A stretch of DNA of 64,000 nt from Ferruginibacter sp. (GTDB taxonomy: Bacteria; Bacteroidota; Bacteroidia; Chitinophagales; Chitinophagaceae). Under the pieces are notes generated by a model. It did no database searches and had not been told where the DNA came from. It was given only the letters and a program-made list of their open reading frames with translations. The position numbers and the translations under genes were made by a program. Where the stretch lies: NCBI GenBank assembly GCA_017983695.1, contig JAGOAX010000002.1, positions 62,001-126,000 on the forward strand. The letters run 5' to 3'. Of the stretch, positions 36,293 to 44,647 are shown in pieces (position 1 is the first letter of the stretch; each line of letters starts with the position of its first letter).

Positions 36293-37477
36293 CTATTTCT
36301 TCAACTTCATCACCCTTGCATTCTTCTGCGCTTTCAACGCCAGCTCTGTTGCTAAAAAGCAATGCGCCTGGCTCATGGCAGTTTCTGTTCTGTTCAATAC
36401 ATCATCAACAAATAAACCCCCGAATGGTAATGTTTCATTATTGCAATCCATATGCAGGGTTTCTTTTTGATTTACCAGGTATAAATGATTGCCGCCTTTA
36501 TTGCCAGAAAGAATATCTATGTTTTTTCTTACTTCAATATATCCATCCGTACCCAGTATGGTTAATCTTCCATCGCCCCAGCTATCCAATCCGTTTGGTG
36601 TAAACCAATCCACTCTTATATAACCGGTGCCGCCATTGCCGGTTAACATCACATCTCCAAAATCTTCAAACAGTGGTGCCTGCGTAAAATGTACATTACC
36701 CACCTGCGATGCTAAAATTTTTGCTTCTGTTGAGTTGGTAAAATGTAAAAACTGGTCGAACTGGTGAGAGCCGATATCGGTTATAATGCCACCATATCTT
36801 TTTTTATCCCAAAACCAATCGGGCCTTACTGCTAAGCCGGCAGTGCCGAACTTATTGCTGATTCTGTGCGGCGCTATATTTATGGTTTGTATTACCTGGC
36901 CAATGGCACCGGCCTTAACTAACTGGCTGGCTTTTTCTGTACCCCTGTTTTCCAAACGTTCGCTGTACATAATGGAGTAAATGCGTTTGGTTTCTTTTTG
37001 CACCTTCTTTACTTCGGCCAGTTGTTTTAAAGTGATAATGCCGGGCTTATCAGTTAAATAATCTTTACCATGCTGCATTACTTTAATACCCAGCGGTGCC
37101 CTTTCATCAGGAATGCCGGAACTTAACACCAACTGAATGGAAGTATCTTCTAAAATTTCAGTTTCGCTTTTAGCCTGTTTTACATCAGGGTATGCTTTTA
37201 CAAAAGCCGCTAATAAATCAGCTTCTTTAGCATACACCGATACTAATTCGCCGCCGCCCCGTTTTATAGCATCCGTCATTCCATAAATATGCGGATGGTT
37301 GATATTGATGACCGAAAACTTTATTTTACCGGGGGGAATAACAACAGGGTTTTGTTTTTTAGTAGATTCAATATGTTTAAAATTAGCAGCGCCTGCCAAT
37401 GGTGCCAACAGCATTAAGCCAGAGGCTTTTGTTACGTTCTGTAAAAATTTTCTGCGGCCTGTGTTTTGTTTTTTCAT
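36293..37477 (-). CDS. Tat-exported Gfo/Idh/MocA-family oxidoreductase
   Basis: The 394-residue protein begins MKKQNTGRRKFL, a twin-arginine signal almost identical to that of the downstream gene at 34657-36045. The Rossmann part is less canonical (SVININHPHIYGMTDAIKRGG), and the EKP site reads LTDKPGIITL (about 125). GGIITDIGSHQFDQFLHFT (about 230) is the family's catalytic-helix segment. It should act in the periplasm on a sugar derivative. The shared 5' end and leader with its neighbour suggest local duplication or recombination. Confidence 0.83.
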   Translation of the reverse strand: MKKQNTGRRKFLQNVTKASGLMLLAPLAGAANFKHIESTKKQNPVVIPPGKIKFSVININHPHIYGMTDAIKRGGGELVSVYAKEADLLAAFVKAYPDVKQAKSETEILEDTSIQLVLSSGIPDERAPLGIKVMQHGKDYLTDKPGIITLKQLAEVKKVQKETKRIYSIMYSERLENRGTEKASQLVKAGAIGQVIQTINIAPHRISNKFGTAGLAVRPDWFWDKKRYGGIITDIGSHQFDQFLHFTNSTEAKILASQVGNVHFTQAPLFEDFGDVMLTGNGGTGYIRVDWFTPNGLDSWGDGRLTILGTDGYIEVRKNIDILSGNKGGNHLYLVNQKETLHMDCNNETLPFGGLFVDDVLNRTETAMSQAHCFLATELALKAQKNARVMKLKK

Positions 37478-37497
37478 ACAGCGTATTTTAAGAAGTT

Positions 37498-37621
37498 ATT
37501 TTTTGTTACCGGCTTTTGTGATTCTATTTAGCATCGTTGCGAACTAGTTCTGTTATTCTTTTCTTTCAGTGAAAGGATAGAATAATCACTCTTGTACATT
37601 CTGTTCGTACTTCATCTTTTT
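37498..37621. repeat. Leader repeat module C (diverged)
   Basis: TTACCGGCTTTTGTG, TTTAGCATCGTTGCG and TACTTCATCTTTTTTTAAACCAC correspond to the leader module at 36063 and 40391, separated by about 60 bp of unrelated sequence. Confidence 0.55.
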
Positions 37622-37624
37622 TTA

Positions 37625-37699
37625 AACCACATAAGGCATATTAGGCATTTAAGGAAATCAAAGAATTTCTCTAATGTTTCTTATATGTCTTATGTGGTT
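37625..37699. repeat. Palindromic intergenic element, copy 6
   Basis: A 75-bp inverted repeat from AACCACATAAGGCATATTAG to TATGTCTTATGTGGTT, between GH3 and the oxidoreductase gene. Confidence 0.88.
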
Positions 37700-37773
37700 C
37701 AACAAACTCGGCAGCTTCCAAGCTAAGCCTTTTCAATTTTATTTTGTAACAACTGCTATCAAACGCTGATTCA

Positions 37774-40389
37774 TCATAAAATCGAAACGCCTTTACTCAC
37801 CACCCCACTCGTCGTCTTATTCTTCACTCCCGGTTGCCCGCCACCCACACTAATCGTCAATTTTTCTTTAGGCTGGTAAGCATTACCTGCTTCATCAATT
37901 AACGACAGTTGTTCTGGTGTTAACGTAAAACTTATCTTTTTGCTCTCGCCTGCTTTTAGTGCAATGCGTTTAAATCCTTTTAATGCTTTCAGCGGATTCA
38001 GTTCTTTTAAATTATTATATGCTGTGTACAACTGCATCACTTCGTCGCCAGCTATTTTACCGGTGTTTTTTACGGTAACACTTACAGTAATATTTTTTCC
38101 TTTACCAACTGTTGCCGGAGCAGCCATTGCACTATACGTAAAGTTAGTGTAGCTTAAGCCATAACCAAAAGGATATAATGCATCACCTTTAAAGTAACGG
38201 TAGGTTCTTCCAGTCATGCTGTAATCACTAAAGCCGGGTAAGTCGTTATCGCTTTTGTAAAATGTAACGGGTAATCTTCCGGCAGGGTTGTAGTCGCCAA
38301 ACAACACATCGGCTACTGCAGTGCCTGCACTTTGTCCGCCGTACCAGGCATTCATAATAGCAGGAATGTTTTCATCTTCCCAAGGTATAGCAATGGCACT
38401 GCCGGTAAGCATAACAAACACCACTGGCTTACCTGTTGCATACAGTGTTTTCATCATCTCGGTTTGCACGGCAGGCAAAAGTATTGTTGTACGGTCGCCA
38501 CCATTAAACCCGGGTGCATTCACCGGCATTTCTTCACCTTCCAGTTGTGGAGAAATACCCCCAACATAAACAATCACATCAGCATCTTTTACACGGTTAG
38601 CAAGTGCATTGTAATTGGTGCGTTCAAAATTTCCTGCACGCAGTGTAATATTTGCTTTTCCTGCTCCCTGAAAATATTCTAACACTACTTTATAAACAGT
38701 ATCTTTCTTTGTTTGTAATTTATATGTTCTTGCACCCATTCTATTGCGCAGCCATGTATTGATAACTTCTTTACCATTAATATTTAATTTATAGCCATCA
38801 TCTCCGTCTACTTCAAACGTAATACTTCCATCGGCGGCAGCTGTATAATTAGTGGTGTAGCGTGCAGAAAAATTAGTGGCAATAATATTTCCAACAACGG
38901 TTTGTCCCTCCTGCCAAAAATGATCTATAGCAGTTTCTGTAATTGTTGATGCAGGTGTGCCACTAAGATCACGGTTATTAAAATACTCTGCTTTAAATCC
39001 CTGCTTACTTTCCCAGCTAAACTGTTTGCTGATATCGGCATAAACTAATAAAGTGTCATTTACAAAGGTGGTTCCTCTTTCAAACACTACCTCCACATTT
39101 TTACCCACTTTCGCTTTAATGCCATCCAGCACTGTTACTATTTGTGAGGGTATGCCATTATAGTTTCCAAGAACGGCAACACGGTTATCTGCATTTGGAC
39201 CTACTACCACAATTTTTTTAATACTTTTTTTTAAGGGCAATGTGTTGTTATTATTTTTCAACAATACAATTGATTGCTGCGCCATTTTTAAAGCATGTGC
39301 TTTATGTGCATCGCTTTCTAAAACAGAAGATGGTGTTTGTGCATACTTCACCATGCTCACCGGGTCGAACATACCCAACTTGTAACGGATGGTGAATAAT
39401 CTTTTTAAAGAAACATCTAACTGCGATTCTTTTATCAAACCTTTTTTCACCGCATCTATCAATGCTAAATAAACAGTGCGGCCACATTCCAGATCAGTGC
39501 CGTGTATCACCGCATCAATGGAAGAGCTGGTACTGTCTTTATGCGTTTTATGATAGCGGAAAAAATCATCAATAGCCCAGCAGTCGCTGGTAACATAGCC
39601 GGTAAAATTCCATTGCTTGCGTAAAATATCAATCATCAACTGGTCGTTGGCACAACAAGGTTGTTTATCAACCGCATTGTAAGCACACATTACACCGGCC
39701 ACATCAGCGTTTACAATCAGTTCTTTAAAGGCAGGTAGATAAGTATCCCACAAATCATACGCAGTAGGATTAAAATTATCGCTGTGCCTGCTGGGCTCGG
39801 GGCCGCTGTGTACTGCAAAATGTTTGGCACATGCTGCAGCTTGTAAATATTTTTTATCATCGCCTTGTAAACCTCTTACAAACGATGCACCGAGTTTAGC
39901 AGTAAGAAAAGGGTCTTCGCCATAAGTTTCCTGGCCACGGCCCCAGCGGGGGTCACGGAAAATATTAATGTTCGGTGTCCAGTACGTTAACCCCACATAG
40001 CGGTCGCCGGTTTTGTTTAACTCAATAGATTTATTTTGAATGGCCCTGCCTTCTATTGCAGAATATTGCGCCATCATTTTTAAAGAAGCAGTATCCCATG
40101 TGGCTGCCATTGCGATGGCTTGTGGGTACGATGTTACTTTGTATGGCGTTCTTGCAACACCATGTAATGTTTCGTTCCACCAGTCGTATGCAAGAATGCC
40201 CAGCCTTGGTATGGCCGGTGTGGCATTCAGCATCTGGTTTACTTTTTCTTCCAGCGTTAAGCGGCTTACTACATCATTCACTCTTTGTTCAAAAGATAAA
40301 TTGGTATTCCACATAGGGAATGATTTGTAGTCTTGTGCTGTTGCCTGTAATGCAAATAACAGCGTTGCAATTGAAATAACTTTTTTCAT
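37774..40389 (-). CDS. Exported GH3 beta-xylosidase with PA14 domain
   Basis: The 871-residue protein has a signal peptide to about 19 (ATAQD). The GH3 N-terminal barrel (about 30-330) contains KHFAVHSGPE (about 189) and the nucleophile Asp269 in YVTSDCWAIDD. The C-terminal alpha/beta domain (from about 370, QQSIVLLKNNNNTLPL) is interrupted by a PA14 insert at about 455-600 (FKAEYFNNRDLSG ... YKLNINGKEVINTWL). A fibronectin III-like domain ends the protein (about 770-871). This is the layout of bacterial exported beta-xylosidases and related glucosidases. Xylan context supports release of xylose from xylo-oligosaccharides. Confidence 0.94.
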   Translation of the reverse strand: MKKVISIATLLFALQATAQDYKSFPMWNTNLSFEQRVNDVVSRLTLEEKVNQMLNATPAIPRLGILAYDWWNETLHGVARTPYKVTSYPQAIAMAATWDTASLKMMAQYSAIEGRAIQNKSIELNKTGDRYVGLTYWTPNINIFRDPRWGRGQETYGEDPFLTAKLGASFVRGLQGDDKKYLQAAACAKHFAVHSGPEPSRHSDNFNPTAYDLWDTYLPAFKELIVNADVAGVMCAYNAVDKQPCCANDQLMIDILRKQWNFTGYVTSDCWAIDDFFRYHKTHKDSTSSSIDAVIHGTDLECGRTVYLALIDAVKKGLIKESQLDVSLKRLFTIRYKLGMFDPVSMVKYAQTPSSVLESDAHKAHALKMAQQSIVLLKNNNNTLPLKKSIKKIVVVGPNADNRVAVLGNYNGIPSQIVTVLDGIKAKVGKNVEVVFERGTTFVNDTLLVYADISKQFSWESKQGFKAEYFNNRDLSGTPASTITETAIDHFWQEGQTVVGNIIATNFSARYTTNYTAAADGSITFEVDGDDGYKLNINGKEVINTWLRNRMGARTYKLQTKKDTVYKVVLEYFQGAGKANITLRAGNFERTNYNALANRVKDADVIVYVGGISPQLEGEEMPVNAPGFNGGDRTTILLPAVQTEMMKTLYATGKPVVFVMLTGSAIAIPWEDENIPAIMNAWYGGQSAGTAVADVLFGDYNPAGRLPVTFYKSDNDLPGFSDYSMTGRTYRYFKGDALYPFGYGLSYTNFTYSAMAAPATVGKGKNITVSVTVKNTGKIAGDEVMQLYTAYNNLKELNPLKALKGFKRIALKAGESKKISFTLTPEQLSLIDEAGNAYQPKEKLTISVGGGQPGVKNKTTSGVVSKGVSIL

Positions 40390-40390
40390 T

Positions 40391-40484
40391 GAAATATATT
40401 TTTTTAATACCAGCTTCAGTTTTTCATGGCATCATCGTTGCGTCGCAATCCTTTCATCGTTCTGCTCATTATTCATCTTTTTTT
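40391..40484. repeat. Leader repeat module B upstream of GH3
   Basis: ATACCAGCTTCAG, TTTTTCATGGCATCATCGTTG and CGTCGCA, then TTCATCTTTTTTTGAACCAC, align with the leader at 36063-36150. The module starts next to the GH3 start codon. Confidence 0.75.
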
Positions 40485-40558
40485 GAACCACATAAGGCAC
40501 ATTAGGCATTTAAGAAAAAATGTTGTTCTCTTATGTTCCTTATATGTCTTATGTGGTT
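40485..40558. repeat. Palindromic intergenic element, copy 7
   Basis: A 74-bp inverted repeat from GAACCACATAAGGCACATTAG to ATATGTCTTATGTGGTT. It is flanked on one side by CATCGTTGCGTCGCA and on the other by its inverted copy (40592-40606), so a larger nested palindrome surrounds it. Confidence 0.9.
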
Positions 40559-40580
40559 TAATTGCTCAATAGATATTCTT

Positions 40581-40606
40581 CAGTTGAAGAGTGCGACGCA
40601 ACGATG
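40581..40606. repeat. Inverted copy of the GTGCGACGCAACGATG core
   Basis: The 26 bp are the exact reverse complement of 36102-36127. Confidence 0.85.
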
Positions 40607-40639
40607 TTAAATCAAGGCGATGCAGCCCGTCAACAAAAA

Positions 40640-41674
40640 TTATTTATACGGCTCAATCGTTTTAATCTTTCCATTTTCATCATGCACCAACTCTGTTACT
40701 TTCACACTACGTAAATGTGTTACACCTTTGCTTAAGCTGCTGTCGTGGTAAAACAAATACCACTTGCCTTTAAATTCACAGATGGAATGATGCGATGTCC
40801 ATCCAACAACAGGCTCTAAAATTCTTCCTCCATACGTAAACGGCCCGTATGGATTATTTCCAATGGCGTAACACAAAAAATGTGTATCGCCGGTTGAATA
40901 AGAGAAATAGTATTTGCCGTTGTATTTGTGTAGCCAGGATGCTTCAAAAAATCTTCTGTCGGTATCGCCTTGTAAAAGTGGTTTTCCGTTTTCATCAAGG
41001 ATGATAACATCACTTGGGTCCTCAGCAAACTCTAATAAATCGTCTGTAAGTTTTGCAATCTTTGCACACAATGCTGGTTCATTGGCTTCGGGTAAATGTG
41101 CAGTTGGACTTTCAGGTTGTGATGCATTAAACAATCCGTTTCTCCAGCGTTGTAATTGTCCGCCCCAAATACCACCGAAGTACATGTAGTAACTACTGTC
41201 GTCATCTTTATAAACTGCAGGGTCAATAGAAAAACTGTTTCTTATTGGCTCTTCCTCTGGTATAAAAGGCCCAACAGGCGAATCACTGATAGCCACACCA
41301 ATTCTGAAAATATCATCATGCCCTTTTGCAGGAAAGAATAAATAATACTTGCCGTCTTTTTCATTAGCATCTGGTGCCCACATTTGTCTGGCTGCCCAAG
41401 GCACATCGTTTACATGCAATGCACAACCATTGTCTTTTGTTTCTGCAGCTGGCGAATCCATTGAAAGAATATGATAATCTTCCATGGCAAAGTGACTGCC
41501 TAAATCGTCAAAGGCATCACCTGCATCAATATCATGCGATGGGTAGATATAAATTTTACCATTAAACACATGTGCCGATGGGTCGGCAGTGTAAATATGT
41601 TTTACCAGCGGTTGCGAAATAGCCCGTTGGTTTAAATCATCAAAGTTGATATGGTCGATATTATCTTCTGGCAT
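40640..41674 (-). CDS. Cytoplasmic GH43 glycosidase
   Basis: The start is placed at the ATG at 41674 (MPEDNIDHINFD); the longer frame from 41695 would code MWFKKNK from the palindromic repeat. The ~344-residue protein has no signal peptide. The GH43 residues are Asp in YTADPSAHVF, Asp in SIDPAVYKDDDSSYYMYFG and Glu in RFFEASWLHKYNGKYYFSYS. There is no C-terminal sandwich domain. It would hydrolyse imported arabinoxylo- or xylo-oligosaccharides inside the cell. The gene directly upstream in the transcript encodes a GPH symporter, which fits an import-then-cleave pair. Confidence 0.9.
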   Translation of the reverse strand: MPEDNIDHINFDDLNQRAISQPLVKHIYTADPSAHVFNGKIYIYPSHDIDAGDAFDDLGSHFAMEDYHILSMDSPAAETKDNGCALHVNDVPWAARQMWAPDANEKDGKYYLFFPAKGHDDIFRIGVAISDSPVGPFIPEEEPIRNSFSIDPAVYKDDDSSYYMYFGGIWGGQLQRWRNGLFNASQPESPTAHLPEANEPALCAKIAKLTDDLLEFAEDPSDVIILDENGKPLLQGDTDRRFFEASWLHKYNGKYYFSYSTGDTHFLCYAIGNNPYGPFTYGGRILEPVVGWTSHHSICEFKGKWYLFYHDSSLSKGVTHLRSVKVTELVHDENGKIKTIEPYK

Positions 41675-41686
41675 TTTATTTTTTTT

Positions 41687-41748
41687 GAACCACATAAGGA
41701 AAAAAGAAACATAAGAAAGCTTATGTGCCTTATATGTCTTATGTGGTT
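41687..41748. repeat. Palindromic intergenic element, copy 8
   Basis: A 62-bp copy from GAACCACATAAGG to TGTCTTATGTGGTT with the centre AAGAAAGCTTATG. It is the left member of the tandem duplication. Confidence 0.9.
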
Positions 41749-41796
41749 AGTTATTCCTCCTTGTTTTTAAATCATTTTCAATTTGTACTTCTTTTG
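41745..41796 (-). pseudogene. Duplicated 3' fragment of the GPH symporter gene
   Basis: On the minus strand the fragment reads TKEVQIENDLKTRRNN and a TAA, against AKEVQIETDLKARRNS at the end of the intact symporter. Of the changes, two are silent. It has no start codon and is not expected to be translated. Confidence 0.85.
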
Positions 41797-41802
41797 TTTT
41801 TT

Positions 41803-41864
41803 GAACCACGTAAGGAAAAAAGAAACATAAGAAAGCTTATGTGCCTTATATGTCTTATGTGGTT
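41803..41864. repeat. Palindromic intergenic element, copy 9
   Basis: A 62-bp copy that differs from copy 8 at one position (CACGTAAGG). Its end supplies the first two bases of the symporter's TAA stop codon (41863-41865 on the minus strand). Confidence 0.9.
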
Positions 41865-43296
41865 AGCTATTCCTCCTTGCTTTTAAATCAGTTTCAATCT
41901 GCACTTCTTTTGCTTTATTTATTTTGTAAAAAAATAGTAGTGATGCCCCTATTAAAAATGGAATTGAAGGGAATATACTTACCAATAATTTAGTACCGTT
42001 AATGGCAGTTTCAGTTTGCCCGCTGGTAATATTGGGTATATAATTGTAAGTACCCAGTATCCAGGTAACTAATGAGCCTCCAATCGTTAGCCCTGCTTTT
42101 AAGCCCACCATCATTGCAGAAAAAATAATAGCTGTTGCTCGGCGGTTATTTTTCCATTCACTATAATCAGCCACATCGGCAATCATTGCCCATAAAATGG
42201 GAATGGTTACACCATAAAATAAACCATGCAGTATTTGTGAAGTAAACATTAGCCCAACTGATTTTGGTGGAAAGAAATAAAATATTAGTATGAAAAGGGT
42301 GGATATAACCAAAGCAATTCCAAAAACATTCCTCTTTCCATATTTATCCGCAAGCCTTTTAGAAAAGGTGATGCCTATAATCATACAAATAATTCCACCA
42401 GCATTAAATAATCCCATACCTGCAGAAACAGGGTCTTCTCCAAAAAAGTTCATTCCCAAATTTTTGAATGCATTTGTTACAGGTGTAATGAAATTAGCAA
42501 GGCTTTCTTTGTTTACATAGTTGTTGAAGTAATAAACATACGAGCCCCCTTTCATAGCCAGTGTAATAAATACCAATGTGGTAAGCACCAACATAATAAA
42601 CCAAGGCATGTTTTTTACAAGGTCAGTCAAATCCTGTCCGAGAGTAGATTTCTGTTCAGGCTTTGGTACAATTCTTTCTTTTGTTGTAAGAAATGTAATA
42701 AACAACATTATGGTTCCGATTATGGCCATCCATAACATTACTTTTTCAATACCCACAGCTTTATCACCATTGCCAACATGCATAATGATTGGCAGCATAA
42801 ATACCTGTACAAAAAATTGGGCAAACATTACGGCGACAAAGCGATAAGCAGATACACTATTCCGTTCTTTCATATTACCGGTTATTACTCCGCTTAATGC
42901 GCCATATGGTAAATTATTGGCTGCATATAACAGCAACAGTAAAGTATATGTAACTATTGCATAGGTTACTTTATCTGTAATACCCGTTGCCTTGAAGGCA
43001 TAGACTGATACTATACCTAATGGTACTGCTGTCAATAAAACCCATGGCCGGAACTTCCCCCATCTTGTAGTTGTTCTGTCGGCAAGGGCGCCTAAAATGG
43101 GATTAAATACAAAGGCAGCGATGAGCCCAACTGTAAATGTAATAGCAGATGCCTGCTTGGCATCAAGTTTATAAATATCAGTATAAAAATAAGCCAGGTA
43201 AGTCACCAATGTTTGAAAAACTAAATTGGCAGCAAGGTCGCCAAGGCTATAACCAACTTTTTCTAAAACCGATAATTTTTGTTCGCTTGCAATCAT
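41863..43296 (-). CDS. GPH-family sugar:cation symporter (MFS)
   Basis: The 477-residue membrane protein has about 12 helices and the glycoside-pentoside-hexuronide signature: KVGYSLGDLAANLVFQ at the N-terminus, FNPILGALADRTTTRWGKFRPW (about 60-82) with the cation-site Asp, and a late ADVADYSEWKNNRRATAI (about 365). GPH members such as XynB/XylP import xylosides or hexuronides with H+ or Na+. It probably brings xylo-oligosaccharides or aldouronates across the inner membrane for the cytoplasmic GH43 encoded next. The gene's last codons lie inside a tandem duplication. Confidence 0.92.
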   Translation of the reverse strand: MIASEQKLSVLEKVGYSLGDLAANLVFQTLVTYLAYFYTDIYKLDAKQASAITFTVGLIAAFVFNPILGALADRTTTRWGKFRPWVLLTAVPLGIVSVYAFKATGITDKVTYAIVTYTLLLLLYAANNLPYGALSGVITGNMKERNSVSAYRFVAVMFAQFFVQVFMLPIIMHVGNGDKAVGIEKVMLWMAIIGTIMLFITFLTTKERIVPKPEQKSTLGQDLTDLVKNMPWFIMLVLTTLVFITLAMKGGSYVYYFNNYVNKESLANFITPVTNAFKNLGMNFFGEDPVSAGMGLFNAGGIICMIIGITFSKRLADKYGKRNVFGIALVISTLFILIFYFFPPKSVGLMFTSQILHGLFYGVTIPILWAMIADVADYSEWKNNRRATAIIFSAMMVGLKAGLTIGGSLVTWILGTYNYIPNITSGQTETAINGTKLLVSIFPSIPFLIGASLLFFYKINKAKEVQIETDLKARRNS

Positions 43297-43315
43297 GATA
43301 TTTTTTTAGAGGTTA

Positions 43316-44428
43316 TTATTTTTTTAGTGCAATTACTGCATCAAATGCAGGTTTGGGTTTAAAATTCCTGTCGAACAATAAAGGGTAATTTGTTCTGCCG
43401 TTTATTGGCCAGTCATTCAACCAGCTTTGCCCATCATTAATACCCCAAAGTGTTACACGGCTTACTTTGTCTTTATGTTTTAAAAACAGTTTAAACAATG
43501 CTGCATAACTTTCTGCCTGCTTTGCGGCAACAGTGTCGGGCAAACCAGTTGTATATGGATTCATTTTGGCACTGTATTCCGCTTTTAAATTCACATCAGC
43601 AGCATCTCCATCCCATGGATTAGGCAGCACACCTAAATCCAGTTCGGTAAACATTACTTTAATACCCAGTGCTGCAAATTCATTAATGGCATCTTCAATT
43701 TCTTTCATAGGCACTCTGTAACTTCTCCAGTGGCCCTGTATGCCTACACCATCTATACGTACACCGGCTGCCTGAATTTTTTTTATTAATGCAATAGCTC
43801 CTGCTCTTTTCTTTGGCTGTTCAATATTATAATCGTTATAATACAGTTCTGTATTAGGTGCCGCCTTTTGTGCAAGGCGAAATGCTTCTACTATATAATT
43901 GTCGCCCAGTTTATTTAAGAAGATGGATTTACGCAGGCTGCCGTCTTCTTCCAGTGCTTCATTCACCACATCCCATCCTTTTATTTTACCATCATATCTT
44001 GATGCTATGGTGGTAATATGATTGGTAAAAAATGTTTGCAGCGAATCTTTACTTTGAATTTTTTGTACAAAAGGAGAGAGCTGGCTGTGCCATATTAAAG
44101 TGTGGCCAATAACTGCCATGTTATTTTTTTGAGCAAGAGCCACCAGTTTATCAGGCAGTGTAAAATTATACCTGTCCCATTCCGGGTGTATGTGCATGCA
44201 CTTCATGTTGTTTTCTGGAGTAACCGTATTAAACTGATGAGCAATTAATGAAGCAGTTACTGCATTTTTTTCTTCAATTTGTGCGGCACTTAATGCTGCA
44301 CCAATTAAAAAACTGTTTTTGTAAGCTTCTTTTAAAGTAAGATTTACAGAGGCCACTTTTTTGCTTTGGGAACATGAAGCAAGAAACATAATAAAAGCTA
44401 CTACAAGTGGTAAAAATTTATTTTTCAT
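43316..44428 (-). CDS. GH10 endo-beta-1,4-xylanase lipoprotein (copy 2)
   Basis: The 370-residue protein has a lipobox (FLASC, Cys19), acid/base Glu157 in WDVVNEALEEDG, YYNDYNIEQPKKR (about 197) and nucleophile Glu262 in VMFTELDLGVLP. GHTLIWHSQ marks the -1 subsite. It shares overall layout with the GH10 enzyme at 26375-27535 but differs at many positions, for example GIQGHWRSYRVP against GMQCHWGLNYPK, so the two may cut different decorated regions. It is 19 bp upstream of the GPH symporter gene and downstream of a strong terminator, so it probably starts its own transcript. Confidence 0.95.
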   Translation of the reverse strand: MKNKFLPLVVAFIMFLASCSQSKKVASVNLTLKEAYKNSFLIGAALSAAQIEEKNAVTASLIAHQFNTVTPENNMKCMHIHPEWDRYNFTLPDKLVALAQKNNMAVIGHTLIWHSQLSPFVQKIQSKDSLQTFFTNHITTIASRYDGKIKGWDVVNEALEEDGSLRKSIFLNKLGDNYIVEAFRLAQKAAPNTELYYNDYNIEQPKKRAGAIALIKKIQAAGVRIDGVGIQGHWRSYRVPMKEIEDAINEFAALGIKVMFTELDLGVLPNPWDGDAADVNLKAEYSAKMNPYTTGLPDTVAAKQAESYAALFKLFLKHKDKVSRVTLWGINDGQSWLNDWPINGRTNYPLLFDRNFKPKPAFDAVIALKK

Positions 44429-44474
44429 ATTGCTGTTTATTTTTTTAAATTTAGTACCACTGCTGGCCTGGGTA

Positions 44475-44517
44475 ATAAAAAAAAAGAGCTGACAATGAAA
44501 TAATCATTATCAGCTCT
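44475..44517 (-). terminator. Rho-independent terminator downstream of uxuA
   Basis: On the minus strand, AGAGCTGATAATGA pairs with TCATTGTCAGCTCT (one G-U) around a 5-nt loop and is followed by a run of nine or more T. It separates uxuA from the GH10 gene. Confidence 0.93.
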
Positions 44518-44647
44518 GCAAATACCCGGATTTGGATAAAAAACGGAAAATATCAGCTTTGTAAAAGATTGCGCCAGCGAAGTGATAAAAGCTATTGATA
44601 CTTTAATCATCAAATTCAATTTTTGCAATCTTTTCATTATTGTTTTT

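Larger units (their letters stand above)
41681..41912. repeat. 116-bp tandem duplication (copies 41681-41796 and 41797-41912)
   Basis: The two units differ at 6 of 116 positions. Each holds one palindromic element plus the last 17 codons of the GPH symporter gene. The right unit is part of the intact gene; the left unit is a detached 3' fragment. Confidence 0.93.

Noticed and set aside
29636..41864. CRISPR-like array
   Set aside because: The repeats are palindromes of varying length spaced by whole genes, with no regular spacers and no cas genes.
44437..44637. A 66-codon minus-strand frame between uxuA and GH10
   Set aside because: It spans a strong terminator hairpin and has no family similarity.
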